Positions 34,914 through 44,561 of a DNA stretch of 64,000 nucleotides are shown one piece after another; positions within the stretch are counted from its first letter, which is position 1, and the number at the start of each line of letters is the position of its first letter. The stretch is from an uncultured Chryseobacterium sp. (GTDB taxonomy: Bacteria; Bacteroidota; Bacteroidia; Flavobacteriales; Weeksellaceae), in contig CAJYLH010000039.1 in NCBI GenBank assembly GCA_913775525.1, forward strand, positions 1 through 64,000. Direction: 5' to 3'. A model generated the notes under the pieces. It ran no database searches and was not told the DNA's origin. It worked only from the letters and a program-made list of their open reading frames with translations. A program made the position numbers and the translations under genes.

Positions 34914-35342
34914 ATGGAACTTCCAAAACTGAATTTTCAGGAAACTTTTGATTTTAAATTCAAGCAGGACAAAGATAAGTTTTTTATTTATGATCCCATC
35001 CGGAAAACCTACCTTTTGCTAACGCCTGAAGAATGGGTGCGGCAGCACTGGATCCATTATTACATTACGGTGAAATCCTATGCCGCATCAGCCCTGATCA
35101 CAGAGAAAAAGATTGTATTGAACGGGCTTACCAAAAGAATTGACCTGATGGTAACCGAAAAAACACTGCCTAAAATCCTGGTGGAATGCAAAGCACCGCA
35201 AGTAAAATTAACGGAAAAAACTTTTGAGCAGACTGCCCGGTACAATTCGATCATCGGAGCGGAAGAAATTATACTTACCAACGGGCTGCACCATATCCAT
35301 GCGCGGTATGAAGACGGGCAGTACCGGTTTTATCAACAATAA
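34914..35342 (+). CDS. HsdR N-terminal-type (PF13588-like) restriction-fold protein
   Basis: A 142-aa protein from the start at 34914 (MELPKLNFQETFDFKFKQDKD). The earlier in-frame start at 34881 would overlap holA. It holds a lone type I restriction HsdR-N-type PD-(D/E)XK fold: RIDLMVTEKTLPKILVECKAPQ with D…E-x-K, then TFEQTARYNSIIGAEEIILTNG. No methylase or specificity subunit is near, so it is not a restriction system. This short protein is a conserved neighbour of holA in Bacteroidota; its role is unknown. Confidence 0.88.
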   Translation: MELPKLNFQETFDFKFKQDKDKFFIYDPIRKTYLLLTPEEWVRQHWIHYYITVKSYAASALITEKKIVLNGLTKRIDLMVTEKTLPKILVECKAPQVKLTEKTFEQTARYNSIIGAEEIILTNGLHHIHARYEDGQYRFYQQ

Positions 35343-35371
35343 AAAAACACAACAGATTATATTAAACAATT

Positions 35372-35989
35372 ATGGCAATCAAAAACATTATTTTCGATTT
35401 CGGAGGAGTCCTGATGGACTGGAACCCAAGGTATTTTTTCAAGACGTATTTCAATGATGATGAAAGGATGGAATATTTCCTGGAAAATATCGCGCAGACA
35501 GAATGGAATGAGGAACAGGACCGGGGAAGAAAACTTGCCGAGGGAACGGAAATCCAGATTAAGAAATTCCCGGAATGGGAAAAAGAAATCCGGGCTTATT
35601 ACGATAACTGGCCGGTGATGCTGAAAAGCGACATCCCCCACAATGTAGCAGTACTGAAAAAACTCGGGAATACCAATTATGAGCTGTTCGGGCTGACTAA
35701 CTGGTCTGATGAGACGTTTCCCTATGCGCTGGAGAACTACGATTTTTTTAAGCTTTTTAAGGGTAAGATTGTAGTTTCCGGAACAGAAAAACTCATCAAG
35801 CCGGACCCGAAAATATGGCACCTGCTTCTGGACCGCTATCAGATCAGCGCAGAGGAGTCCGTATTCATTGATGATAATATCAAAAACATTGAAATGGCAC
35901 AGTCACTGGGTTTCCATACGGTGCATATCACACCTGAAACAGACCTTGAAAAAGAACTGATAGATTTAGGCGTAAAATTTGATCAGTAG
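35372..35989 (+). CDS. HAD-superfamily hydrolase (subfamily IA)
   Basis: A 205-aa HAD phosphatase-like enzyme. Motif I is IIFDFGGVLMDW with the nucleophile D9. Motif II lies in FGLTNWSDETF, the motif III lysine in LIKPDPKIW, and motif IV is VFIDDNIKNIEMA. This layout is like YihX and other sugar-phosphate or dehalogenase-type HADs. It follows the HsdR_N gene by 29 bp on the same strand. Confidence 0.93.
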   Translation: MAIKNIIFDFGGVLMDWNPRYFFKTYFNDDERMEYFLENIAQTEWNEEQDRGRKLAEGTEIQIKKFPEWEKEIRAYYDNWPVMLKSDIPHNVAVLKKLGNTNYELFGLTNWSDETFPYALENYDFFKLFKGKIVVSGTEKLIKPDPKIWHLLLDRYQISAEESVFIDDNIKNIEMAQSLGFHTVHITPETDLEKELIDLGVKFDQ

Positions 35990-36016
35990 GAATACAATCA
36001 ACACACAAATTATAGT

Positions 36017-36760
36017 ATGATACGTTCAATATTATTAGCCGGAATTTTAATGGCTTCCGGAACCGCATTCAGCCAGAAGCTCAAAACAGTAAGCTACCAG
36101 GACGGCACGCAGAAACTCAGTGGACTGGTTACTTCCAATGCCGGAAAAAAGCTTCCGGGTGTCCTTATCCTTCCTGCCTGGAAAGGCATTGATGATGAGG
36201 CAAGAAATGCAGCAGCAGAGCTGGAGAAAGAAGGCTATGTTGCTTTTGTTGCAGATATTTACGGTATAGGAAACGTCCCGGCCGACAATGCTGCAGCAGC
36301 AAAAATGTCAGGGTATTACAAACAGAATTATGAAGCGTATCAGAAAAGGATCAGTTTAGCATTGGAACAGCTGAAGAAAAACGGAGCCATTCCCGAAAAA
36401 ATTGCTGTCATCGGTTATTGCTTCGGCGGAACCGGTGCCCTGGAATCTGCAAGGGGGAAACTTCCTGTTGCAGGTGCCGTTTCCATTCACGGAAGCCTGG
36501 CTAAAGACCAGTCCAGAACCAATGGTCCTTTAGCTGCAAAAATCCTGGTGGAGCACCCGGCAGATGATCAGAGTGTTTCCAGGGAAGATTATGACAACCT
36601 GGTAAAAGAGATGAATGAAGGAAATGCCGACTGGCAGATTATTACCTATGCCCACTCCAAGCACACATTTACGGATCCAAAGTCACCTGACTACAATCCG
36701 GTTATGGCCAAAAGAGCCTGGAACCATACGCTGATGTTCCTGAAGGAAATCCTTAAATAA
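36017..36760 (+). CDS. dienelactone hydrolase family protein, exported
   Basis: A 247-aa dienelactone-hydrolase-type alpha/beta hydrolase with a signal peptide (MIRSILLAGILMASGTAFSQ). The nucleophile is cysteine in IGYCFGGTGALE (C135), as in dienelactone hydrolases. The histidine lies in YAHSKHTFTDPKSPDYN. The native substrate is probably a lactone or ester in the periplasm. It ends 86 bp from the convergent lipoprotein gene, separated by an inverted repeat. Confidence 0.92.
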   Translation: MIRSILLAGILMASGTAFSQKLKTVSYQDGTQKLSGLVTSNAGKKLPGVLILPAWKGIDDEARNAAAELEKEGYVAFVADIYGIGNVPADNAAAAKMSGYYKQNYEAYQKRISLALEQLKKNGAIPEKIAVIGYCFGGTGALESARGKLPVAGAVSIHGSLAKDQSRTNGPLAAKILVEHPADDQSVSREDYDNLVKEMNEGNADWQIITYAHSKHTFTDPKSPDYNPVMAKRAWNHTLMFLKEILK

Positions 36761-36761
36761 T

Positions 36762-36843
36762 GTAACAATGAATCAATGTAGCAGTGTAATAATATATCAA
36801 TTTTTATGATTGGTATACTGTTACACTGCTATATTCTTACATT
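36762..36843. terminator. inverted repeat between convergent genes
   Basis: ATGTAACAAT…TAGCAGTGTAA on the left matches TTACACTGC…TTCTTACAT on the right. It fills the gap between convergent stop codons and probably ends both transcripts, although no long T-run is present. Confidence 0.5.
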
Positions 36844-36845
36844 GA

Positions 36846-37226
36846 CTATTGTTTTGCTTGCAGCTCTGCGGTATAGGCTTTAGGAGAATATTTGGTCAGT
36901 GATCCTGTAGCAGCATCAATACCTACACCTATGGCGCCACCTAAAACGATATTAACCAGGGTCACAGGATTAAATGTTTTGGTAAGCTTCATTTCTTTGC
37001 TGGTGTAACCTTCTTTTTCAAAAGTCACCATCTGCTTGCTCAGCGATCTTGGGATTTCAGCTGTACACGGCGTCGTACATTTTTCAATGCCTTTGTGGAT
37101 CACTTTGGCACCTTCAGGAGTTGAAGTGAAAGATATTTTATCTTTGGTACCGGTAATAATAGTCGCACAAGAAGTGAAAGATACAGCAACGCCCAATAAA
37201 AGCGCAACGGGTAAAATGTTTTTCAT
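36846..37226 (-). CDS. PEGA-domain lipoprotein
   Basis: A 126-aa lipoprotein. The signal peptide ends in a lipobox-like FTSC (C20). A PEGA-type segment follows: ISFTSTPEGAKVIHKGIEKCTTPCTAEIPRSLSKQMVTFEKEGY. A glycine-rich stretch (VNIVLGGAIGVGIDAATG) near the C-terminus is common in this family. It is probably anchored to the outer membrane; the function is unknown. Confidence 0.85.
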   Translation of the reverse strand: MKNILPVALLLGVAVSFTSCATIITGTKDKISFTSTPEGAKVIHKGIEKCTTPCTAEIPRSLSKQMVTFEKEGYTSKEMKLTKTFNPVTLVNIVLGGAIGVGIDAATGSLTKYSPKAYTAELQAKQ

Positions 37227-37397
37227 AAAGAATTAATTGTCAGTTTTTCAGCCGCGAACATACAAAATAATTCACAGCCCTGAAACATAATTTTTTAAAA
37301 AACATTTATCCATTATCTATTCAACTGAATTCCCGCTCATTAAAAACCATTTTTTATCTAAAAAAAGTGATTTAAATAGATATTGATTGCTTTAAAT

Positions 37398-37775
37398 CTA
37401 GTCTACTCCTTCTTCCTCCCTGTGCACCGCTTCCATCGAAAATGCAGGAAGGCATACCGACAGGTATTCACATTCTTCAGGAAAGGGGTTGCTGTACCTC
37501 ACCCTGGCACCTTTACCGATCCTGATGCTCTGCCCTTTCTCCAGCACAATGGTCTCTCCATCGATCTCAAACTGTTTTTTACCGGAAATAATGAAGGTAA
37601 ATTCATCAAATTCCGGAGTCTGGTGCGGTTCGCTCCATCCGGCTGGCGCAACCATATGGGCAATGGATACTTCCGGATTTTCCGTTGAATTCCCCCAGTG
37701 TTCTTCGATCAGCTTACCGTCTGTAGTTGGGACTACAAAAGGATTCTGCTGGACAGTATACTTCTTCATAGCCAA
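37398..37775 (-). CDS. cupin-domain protein
   Basis: A 125-aa single cupin. Motif 1 is GWSEPHQTPEFDEFTFIISG and motif 2 includes LEKGQSIRIGKGARVRYSNP, with metal-ligand H and E residues visible. It overlaps the upstream GNAT gene by 10 bp, so the two are cotranslated. A metal-binding sensor or small enzyme is likely; the substrate is unknown. Confidence 0.9.
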   Translation of the reverse strand: MAMKKYTVQQNPFVVPTTDGKLIEEHWGNSTENPEVSIAHMVAPAGWSEPHQTPEFDEFTFIISGKKQFEIDGETIVLEKGQSIRIGKGARVRYSNPFPEECEYLSVCLPAFSMEAVHREEEGVD

Positions 37776-38293
37776 TTTTCTTTTTTGATTTGATAAACAA
37801 TATTCGTTCTTGACGGTTCACTGAAGTAAGCCACTTCCTGTTCCCCGGTATTTTCTGCGCCTAACCTTTCCATTGCGGTCCGGGAACGCATATTATCTTT
37901 TCCCACATGGAAATTAACCTTATCCACAAACCGGAAGATATAATCGAGCATCAGCTTCTTGATCTGCGGGTTGATCCCTTTTCCCCATGATTCGGTCCCG
38001 TAAAATGTATAGCCTACAAAGATGCTGTTATCCTCTTCGTTATAATCATAATAACGGCTGCTTCCAATCACATTTCCGGTTGCTTTCTCCAAAATTTTAA
38101 ATGTTCCTTTGCTTTCCATTGCTCCAACAAAGAAATTCTGAAAAACTTCCCGCTTGTAACGGTCCTTGTTCGGGTGCTGTTCCCAGACCCTGGGATCTGA
38201 AGCTACTTTGTATAAGGATTCAAAATCCCCTTGCTGTAAGGGGATTAACTGATAGTCCTGATTTTCCAGGATAGTCTGAACTGAAAATTTCAT
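37766..38293 (-). CDS. GNAT family N-acetyltransferase (RimJ/RimL type)
   Basis: A 175-aa GNAT enzyme: LIPLQQGDFESLYKVASDPRVWEQHPNKDRY at the N-terminus, GYTFYGTESWGKGINPQIKKLMLDYIF carrying the CoA loop, and DNMRSRTAMERLGAENTG at the end. This pattern is that of RimJ/RimL-like enzymes that acetylate protein N-termini or small molecules. It is followed by the overlapping cupin gene. Confidence 0.92.
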   Translation of the reverse strand: MKFSVQTILENQDYQLIPLQQGDFESLYKVASDPRVWEQHPNKDRYKREVFQNFFVGAMESKGTFKILEKATGNVIGSSRYYDYNEEDNSIFVGYTFYGTESWGKGINPQIKKLMLDYIFRFVDKVNFHVGKDNMRSRTAMERLGAENTGEQEVAYFSEPSRTNIVYQIKKENWL

Positions 38294-38322
38294 CTGTATG
38301 TGTTGTTTTTTTGTACTGATAC

Positions 38323-38928
38323 CTAGCCTTTTGTTTTGGCTGCATCAGATTCGATTTTTTTAATTTCTTTCAGTTTATCGGCAATTTTAGTCACTGCTTC
38401 AGGTTTTGCCGGCTTAATAGGAACTTCCGCTACTGCCATATCCCATTTGATCACCAGGTTTCCTGAATTTTCATCGGTAGGATTCAGGGTAATTTCAAAC
38501 CACTCCTGCTTGTCTGCCAGTTTATTTACCGGGACCGATATATCAACCACATCCTGTTTAGGATCGTAGGTATAGGCACCCCACTGCTGGAAGTCTTTGT
38601 TAAGGATCACTTTCCATTCTTTTTCAGTCGGCACAATGAATAATCCGTACGTTCCCGCCTGAACGATTTTACCGCCGAAGTTCACCGACTGCCCGAACGT
38701 AATTTTCGTAGATGAGTTGGCTCCCGCTCTCCAAACCTGTCCGTAAGGCACCAGTTCCCCAAAGATCTTTCTTCCTTTTACACCCGGCCTTCCGTAATCC
38801 ACCGTAATCTTGGACATGGAAAACTGCTGCTCCACTTTCTGGCGCGGGCTTGCCGCCGGTACCGAATAATCCTGAGCAAAACTTAATGCAAATGCTGATA
38901 TGCAAAATGCGAATACTAACTTCTTCAC
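38323..38928 (-). CDS. DUF2911 exported protein
   Basis: A 201-aa DUF2911 protein with signal peptide MKKLVFAFCISAFALSFAQ. Family hallmarks are the PAASPRQKVEQQ start of the mature protein, ITVDYGRPGVKGRKIFGELVPYGQVWRAGANSSTKITF and GTYGLFIVP. It is common in Bacteroidota and periplasmic; no biochemical role is established as far as I know. Confidence 0.93.
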   Translation of the reverse strand: MKKLVFAFCISAFALSFAQDYSVPAASPRQKVEQQFSMSKITVDYGRPGVKGRKIFGELVPYGQVWRAGANSSTKITFGQSVNFGGKIVQAGTYGLFIVPTEKEWKVILNKDFQQWGAYTYDPKQDVVDISVPVNKLADKQEWFEITLNPTDENSGNLVIKWDMAVAEVPIKPAKPEAVTKIADKLKEIKKIESDAAKTKG

Positions 38929-39059
38929 GTGATAAATTTTTGTTTAAAAATACGAATTCAAAAAAGAATATGGATGCTGTAACAGCAGTAATTTTACATT
39001 TCAAGATTCAAAATCCAAAATTTAAAACCTATAATCTAAAACTACCACTCAACATCTAT

Positions 39060-39440
39060 CATCTATCCGTCTATCATCTCTCATCTAATCTAAAATCATC
39101 ATATTCTTTCTCCGCTTTTTCTTTTGCCTTGAAATCGAAGATTCGACGTAGTCAAACAAAAGAAACAAAAATTCAAGACTGGAAAGAAAAGCTAAAAATA
39201 AAGCCTGTTCACTAAAAATTCTAAACTTGCGCGGATTAACTATGGCCACTGTCTTTGAGGTTCTTGTACCGCGCTTCGGACAGAAGAATTTTCTTAACGT
39301 TCACAGCCTTTATTTTCTTAACGCCTTTCTTTCCTAGGTCGTAGTTTAAGTCTATTAATCAATAGTAGTCAAATTTAAATCCGTCTACCATCTTAATCTA
39401 AAATCTAAAATTTATAATCTAAAATTCAGATTTTCCTGTC
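39060..39440 (-). repeat. ~380-bp dispersed repeat, inverted copy
   Basis: This is the reverse complement of the block at 33055-33433: GAAGATTCGACGTAGTC, AAAGCCTGTTCACTAAAAA, CGCGCTTCGGACAGAAGA and AACGCCTTTCTTTCCTA appear in the matching order. It is bounded by heptad text (TATCATCTATCCGTC). The 620-bp gap 38929-39548 holds only this repeat and the carB terminator; a 121-codon frame through it is spurious. Confidence 0.8.
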
Positions 39441-39497
39441 TATCATCTATCCGTCTATTATCTCTTATCTTAATACAGTTCACCCCCTTTCTCACAC

Positions 39498-39526
39498 AAA
39501 AAGCACCATCAGACTGACAGTGCTTT
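39498..39526 (-). terminator. intrinsic terminator after carB
   Basis: On the minus strand AAAGCACTGTCAG pairs with CTGATGGTGCTTT and runs into TTTTTGTGTG. It lies 23 bp beyond the carB stop and ends the pyrimidine gene set. Confidence 0.75.
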
Positions 39527-39548
39527 AATATGATATTCAGGATAGTAT

Positions 39549-42500
39549 TTACATGGTCTCCATTTTAAAGCTCATGCTTTCGATCACCTTCAGGATGGCT
39601 TCTACAGTATCCATAGAGGTCAGACAAGGAACGCCGTTTTCAACGCTCATCCTCCTGATCTGGAATCCGTCTCTTTCGGCCCGTTTTCCTTTCGTCATGG
39701 TATTGACTACATATTGAACTTTTCCTTTCTGGATCAGGTCGATCAGATTAACGTCTTCTTCTCCGATCTTGTATCCTATTTTGCAAGGAATCCCTTTTTC
39801 TTCAAAGAATTTGGCAGTCCCTTCCGTTGCCCAGATCCTGAAGCCTACTTCATGGAACCTGGCCGCCAGATCAGCTGCTTCCTGCTTATGTTTATCCGCT
39901 ACCGTGAACAGGATGGAGCCATGCATCGGTACTTTTCTTCCTGCTGCTACCAGTCCTTTGTAAAGGGCTTTTTCCAGGGTTGTATCTTTACCCATCACCT
40001 CTCCGGTCGATTTCATTTCAGGGCCTAAAGAGATATCTACTTTCGTCAGTTTTGAGAAAGAGAATACCGGAACTTTTACGAAAACGCCTTCTTTATTCGG
40101 AACCAGGCCGCTTTCGTAGCCGAGATCTTTCAGTTTCTGGCCCAGAATGGCTTTGGTAGCCAGGTTAGCCATCGGAACCTCCGTGATTTTAGATAAGAAA
40201 GGAACGGTTCTGGATGAACGCGGGTTGACTTCGATGACAAAGACGTTTCCTTCAAACAGGACATACTGGATGTTCATCAGCCCTACTACATTAAGTCCTT
40301 TAGCCAGCCTTTTCGTATAATCTACCAGCGTGTCAATTTCCCCCTGCGAAATATTCTGCGGAGGATATACTGCGATGGAGTCTCCGGAGTGAACCCCTGC
40401 CCTCTCGATGTGCTCCATAATTCCCGGAATCACTACCGTTTCACCGTCGCAGATGGCGTCTACCTCAACTTCTTTTCCAACCATATATTTATCGACCAAT
40501 ACCGGATGTTCAGGGCTCGCTTCCACTGCATTTTCCATGTAATGGGCCAGCTCTGTTTCCGTGTACACGATTTCCATGGCTCGGCCTCCCAGTACATAGC
40601 TCGGTCGAACTAATACCGGATATCCGATTTCATTGGCAATCTTGATCGCTTCTTCTTTAGAAACGGATGTTTTCCCGAGCGGCTGAGGGATCTGCATTTC
40701 CTGAAGCGCTTTTTCAAACTTATCTCTGTTTTCTGCTCTGTCCAGGTCTTCCAGGGTCGTCCCTAAAATCTGAACACCGTGTGAAGCCAGTTTATCAGCC
40801 AGGTTAATCGCGGTCTGGCCACCGAACTGAACGACAACCCCTTTCGGTTTTTCGAGTTCGATAATGTTCATGACATCTTCTTCTGTCAGCGGCTCGAAAT
40901 AGAGTTTGTCTGAGATGGAGAAATCGGTGGAAACCGTTTCCGGGTTGTTGTTGATGATGATGGCTTCGTAGCCCATTTCTTTGATTGCCCAAACCGAATG
41001 AACCGTTGCGTAATCAAACTCAACTCCCTGTCCGATCCTGATCGGTCCGGACCCCAGCACGATGATTTTCTCTTTGTCTGAAACCACGCTTTCGTTTTCT
41101 TCTTCGTATGTTCCGTAGAAATATGGGGTTTCAGATTCAAATTCAGCGGCGCAGGTATCCACCATTTTGTATACCGGCATGATTCCGTTTTCTTTTCTGA
41201 AATTGAATACTTCTCTTTGGGTCACCTCCCAAAGATGAGCAATATTTAGATCCGCAAAGCCTAATTTCTTAGCTTCAATTAATGTTTCTTTGTCAAATTT
41301 ATTGTCAGCAATCGTTTGTTCGAAATCGACCAGCTTTTTCAGTTTCCAGATGAAGAACTTGTCGATCTTGCTCCATTCCACGATCTGTTCCCAGTCGTAT
41401 CCTTTTCGTAAAGCATCGCCGATAATGAATAGCCTTTCATCATCACATACCCTGATCCTTCTTTCGATTTCTTCCGCCGTCAAAGCCAGGGCTTGCTTTG
41501 TTTTCAGTCCTAAATGCCTGATGCCGGTTTCGAGGGAACGGATGGCTTTCTGTAAAGACTCCTCGAAGTTCCTTCCGATGGCCATTACTTCACCGGTTGC
41601 TTTCATCTGGGTAGACAATCTCCTGTCTGCCGTTTCAAATTTATCGAACGGGAACCTTGGGAATTTCGTTACCACATAGTCCAGAGCCGGTTCGAAGCAG
41701 GCGTATGTTTTCCCGGTTACCGGGTTCATAATTTCGTCAAGGGTAAGTCCTACCGCGATTTTCGCAGCAATCTTTGCGATGGGATACCCTGTTGCTTTTG
41801 ATGCCAAAGCGGAGGAACGGGAAACCCTTGGGTTTACCTCGATGATGTAATAGTCAAATGAATGCGGGTCTAAAGCCAGCTGTACGTTACATCCTCCTTC
41901 AATTCCCAGTGCCCTGATGATTTTTAACGAAGCGTTTCTCAGCAGTTGGTATTCCCTGTCAGAAAGTGTCTGGGAAGGCGCAACTACGATAGAATCTCCC
42001 GTATGCACGCCCACCGGGTCGATATTTTCCATATTACACACCACAATCGCATTATCGTTGGCATCACGCATAACCTCATATTCAATTTCCTTGAAGCCTG
42101 CGATTGACCGCTCAATCAGACACTGCGTTACCGGGCTGTGCTTCAATCCTAATTCCGCAATTTCTTTCAGTTCTGTTTCATTGGAAGCGATTCCGCCACC
42201 TGTTCCCCCCATCGTGAAGGCAGGTCGGACAATTACAGGATACCCTATTTCTTCTGCAAAACTTAAGGCTCCTTCTACGGTATTCACGATATCCGATTCA
42301 GGAACAGGTTCATTCAGTTCTCTCATCAGTTCACGGAACAGATCCCTGTCTTCCGCCCTGTTGATGGCCGATAATTTTGTTCCCAATACTTCCACTTTAC
42401 ATTCTTCAAGGATACCGGATTTTTCCAGCTCTACCGCCATGTTCAGTCCGGTCTGTCCGCCAAGAGTTGGTAAAAGTGCATCCGGACGCTCTTTTCTGAT

Positions 42501-42731
42501 GATGTGGCTTACAAACTGCAGGGAAATCGGCTCAATATATACTTTATCTGCGATTTCCACATCTGTCATGATGGTTGCCGGGTTGGAGTTGATCAGGATT
42601 ACTTTATAGCCTTCTTCTTTCAAAGATAAACAGGCCTGTGTTCCCGCATAATCGAATTCTGCCGCCTGACCAATGATGATAGGCCCGGAACCGATTACTA
42701 AAATTGTTTTTATATCTGTACGTTTTGCCAT
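39549..42731 (-). CDS. carB: carbamoyl-phosphate synthase large subunit
   Basis: A 1060-aa protein from [20 protein letters not shown]; the upstream in-frame ATG would add 10 odd residues. It has two homologous ATP-grasp halves, each with a GSGPIxIGQ-type start (…[18 protein letters not shown] for the second), and a C-terminal MGS-like regulatory domain (about 930-1060). It joins ammonia, bicarbonate and two ATP to carbamoyl phosphate for pyrimidines and arginine. It is the last gene of pyrB-carA-carB, split from carA by a four-helix-bundle gene and heptad repeats. Confidence 0.98.
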   Translation of the reverse strand: MAKRTDIKTILVIGSGPIIIGQAAEFDYAGTQACLSLKEEGYKVILINSNPATIMTDVEIADKVYIEPISLQFVSHIIRKERPDALLPTLGGQTGLNMAVELEKSGILEECKVEVLGTKLSAINRAEDRDLFRELMRELNEPVPESDIVNTVEGALSFAEEIGYPVIVRPAFTMGGTGGGIASNETELKEIAELGLKHSPVTQCLIERSIAGFKEIEYEVMRDANDNAIVVCNMENIDPVGVHTGDSIVVAPSQTLSDREYQLLRNASLKIIRALGIEGGCNVQLALDPHSFDYYIIEVNPRVSRSSALASKATGYPIAKIAAKIAVGLTLDEIMNPVTGKTYACFEPALDYVVTKFPRFPFDKFETADRRLSTQMKATGEVMAIGRNFEESLQKAIRSLETGIRHLGLKTKQALALTAEEIERRIRVCDDERLFIIGDALRKGYDWEQIVEWSKIDKFFIWKLKKLVDFEQTIADNKFDKETLIEAKKLGFADLNIAHLWEVTQREVFNFRKENGIMPVYKMVDTCAAEFESETPYFYGTYEEENESVVSDKEKIIVLGSGPIRIGQGVEFDYATVHSVWAIKEMGYEAIIINNNPETVSTDFSISDKLYFEPLTEEDVMNIIELEKPKGVVVQFGGQTAINLADKLASHGVQILGTTLEDLDRAENRDKFEKALQEMQIPQPLGKTSVSKEEAIKIANEIGYPVLVRPSYVLGGRAMEIVYTETELAHYMENAVEASPEHPVLVDKYMVGKEVEVDAICDGETVVIPGIMEHIERAGVHSGDSIAVYPPQNISQGEIDTLVDYTKRLAKGLNVVGLMNIQYVLFEGNVFVIEVNPRSSRTVPFLSKITEVPMANLATKAILGQKLKDLGYESGLVPNKEGVFVKVPVFSFSKLTKVDISLGPEMKSTGEVMGKDTTLEKALYKGLVAAGRKVPMHGSILFTVADKHKQEAADLAARFHEVGFRIWATEGTAKFFEEKGIPCKIGYKIGEEDVNLIDLIQKGKVQYVVNTMTKGKRAERDGFQIRRMSVENGVPCLTSMDTVEAILKVIESMSFKMETM

Positions 42732-42739
42732 TTTTATTT

Positions 42740-43188
42740 TTATTAGAGAGTCAAGATTCAAGAACCAGGAGCCAAGATCTTAGACTTTTTATTTTAAATT
42801 ATTTTTAAATGAATAAATCATTCGTTGAATTTCAGCAATATCACCTAATAGAGTATTGACTACGTCTCCAGGTAAAAGATTCAACTCTTTAGTCAGTATC
42901 AACTGTGTCTGCAATTCAAATGCAGAGCCTAAAGCAATTGCCAGAAAATGATTAAATTCTTTATCACTATTTCTGCCTGAACCTTCAGCAATATTCGATG
43001 GAATAGATACAACAGACCTTTTAATTTGAGAAATCAATCCAAATTTTTCATCATTATGAATTCTTTGGCAGGCTAAATAAATATTTTTCGCTAATACCAT
43101 CGATTTCTGCCAAAACAATAATTTTTCAAAATGATGCATTGTAAATCTGTTAATCTTGATTCTTGTGTCTAGCTTCTTGGTTCTTTGC
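42740..43188. repeat. inverted heptad flanks around a small gene in the car cluster
   Basis: Left flank GTCAAGATTCAAGAACCAGG (from 42750) and right flank CTTGATTCTTGTGTC…CTTCTTGGTTCTTTG (43154-43187) are roughly reverse complements, written in 7-bp units of the CTTGANT type. They bracket the four-helix-bundle gene and look like the arms of an inserted unit. Confidence 0.55.
42789..43139 (-). CDS. four helix bundle protein (23S rRNA IVS/TIGR02436 family)
   Basis: A 116-aa protein: FEKLLFWQKSMVLAKNIYLACQRI … GLISQIKRSVVSIPSNIAEGSGRNSDKEFNHFLAIALGSAFELQTQLILTKEL. This is the S23/IVS-type four-helix bundle family. Relatives are encoded in 23S rRNA intervening sequences or beside diversity-generating retroelements (Avd); free copies are frequent in Bacteroidota. 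It sits between carA and carB, where it has no known role in carbamoyl-phosphate synthesis, and is bracketed by inverted heptad repeats, suggesting an insertion. Its base use is more AT-rich than that of carA and carB. Confidence 0.93.
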   Translation of the reverse strand: MHHFEKLLFWQKSMVLAKNIYLACQRIHNDEKFGLISQIKRSVVSIPSNIAEGSGRNSDKEFNHFLAIALGSAFELQTQLILTKELNLLPGDVVNTLLGDIAEIQRMIYSFKNNLK

Positions 43189-44262
43189 TTACTTTTTAAA
43201 ATCTTCCATCATCTGAATAAAATCATCAAAGAGGTAATTCGCATCTTCCGGGCCCGGGCTTGCTTCCGGGTGGTATTGTACGGAGAAGCAAGGATGGATT
43301 TTGTGTTTTAATCCTTCGTTGGTTCTGTCGTTCAGGGCAATGTGGGTTTCAATTAAATCTGTTCCTGTTAAACTCTCCTGATCTACCGCGTATCCGTGGT
43401 TCTGGGAAGTGATGGCCACTTTGTTTTTTTCCAAATCTAAAACAGGATGGTTTCCTCCTCTGTGTCCGAATTTCAGCTTGAATGTTTTTGCACCGCAGGC
43501 CAAACCGATCAGCTGGTGACCTAAGCAGATTCCAAAGATCGGAACTTTACCCAAGAGTCCGCGGATCATTTCCAGGGCATGTTGGTTGTCTTCAGGGTCG
43601 CCGGGACCGTTGGACAGCATCACTCCATCCGGATCCATCAATAAGATTTCTTCTGCCGTTACATCCTGTGAGACCACTGTGATGTCGCAGTTTCTCTGGG
43701 AGAGTTCGCGGATGATCCCCAATTTGGAACCGAAATCCACCAAAACTACTTTCAGGCCTCTTCCCGGGTTAGCATAAGAGGTTTTGGTAGACACCATTTC
43801 CACCTGGTTGGTAGGGAATGTGGTTGATGCCAGTTCTGCAACCACTGCATGTTCATCGGCATCGGCATTCACAATCTTACATTTTACCACTCCGTGGTTA
43901 CGGAGTACTCTTGTCAGCCTTCTGGTGTCGATGCCTGAGATTCCGGAAAGGTTCTTCTTTTTAAACAGTTCATCAAGTGTAATCTGAGTACGGAAATTGG
44001 ATGGGAAATCGCAGAGTTCCTTTACGATCAGCCCTTTGATAGCCGGCTCAATACTCTCATAATCGTCCCGGTTAATACCATAATTACCGATCAGCGGATA
44101 CGTCATGCAGACGATCTGTCCGCAGTAGGAAGGGTCGGAAATAAGTTCCTGATACCCTGTCATTCCGGTATTGAAAACCACTTCTCCAGCCGTTTCCAAC
44201 TCTGCTCCGAAACCTTTTCCATGAAACACTTCACCGGACTCCAGTATTAATTTTTTCTTCAT
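43189..44262 (-). CDS. carA: carbamoyl-phosphate synthase small subunit
   Basis: A 357-aa glutamine amidotransferase subunit. The N-terminal domain begins KLILESGEVFHGKGFGAE. The class I GATase domain has the nucleophile cysteine in IFGICLGHQLIGLA (about residue 247) and the H/E pair in SVQYHPEASPGPEDA. It hydrolyses glutamine and channels ammonia to CarB. It lies downstream of pyrB (299-bp gap with repeats) and upstream of carB. Confidence 0.98.
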   Translation of the reverse strand: MKKKLILESGEVFHGKGFGAELETAGEVVFNTGMTGYQELISDPSYCGQIVCMTYPLIGNYGINRDDYESIEPAIKGLIVKELCDFPSNFRTQITLDELFKKKNLSGISGIDTRRLTRVLRNHGVVKCKIVNADADEHAVVAELASTTFPTNQVEMVSTKTSYANPGRGLKVVLVDFGSKLGIIRELSQRNCDITVVSQDVTAEEILLMDPDGVMLSNGPGDPEDNQHALEMIRGLLGKVPIFGICLGHQLIGLACGAKTFKLKFGHRGGNHPVLDLEKNKVAITSQNHGYAVDQESLTGTDLIETHIALNDRTNEGLKHKIHPCFSVQYHPEASPGPEDANYLFDDFIQMMEDFKK

Positions 44263-44349
44263 TGTAAACTTTTATCTCTTATTATTTTATTTTTATTTCA
44301 TTTCTGTTCAACACCCGTCAAAATTCTTTCAATTTCACTAAGGAAATTT

Positions 44350-44465
44350 TGTAGTGGTTATGAACAGGCCGCCCCTACGGGGCTTCGATTATCATTTCTG
44401 CTACCTTCCATGGGTTTCACCCATCGCTATGAGCAGGCCATCCTTACAGGACTGATCATTTTCAT
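44350..44465. repeat. interspersed hairpin repeat between pyrB and carA
   Basis: GCCCCTACGGGGC (44371-44383) and CCATGGGTTTCACCCATCG (44409-44427) are hairpins, and GAACAGGCC…/GAGCAGGCC… is repeated on either side. Similar text occurs at 61930-62011 (CCCATTTCACGGG, AGGTTTCACCTGGGGCTATG). It is non-coding. Confidence 0.55.
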
Positions 44466-44561
44466 GATATACTCTAAGCCTTTAATGCCTTTTTATTTTT
44501 CTTTAAGACTCAGAACCTTTTGACTTCTTTTCTTTTTACCTGGCTCTTGCTTACTTGGCTC

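Noticed and set aside
34914-35342. Type I restriction system, because of the HsdR N-terminal-like domain
   Set aside because: The protein is a single 142-aa domain without helicase, methylase or specificity genes, and is a usual neighbour of holA.
38850-39215. 121-codon frame overlapping the end of the DUF2911 gene and the repeat
   Set aside because: It runs antisense into a real gene and through the dispersed repeat; the translation is low-complexity (K/T/S rich) and has no support.
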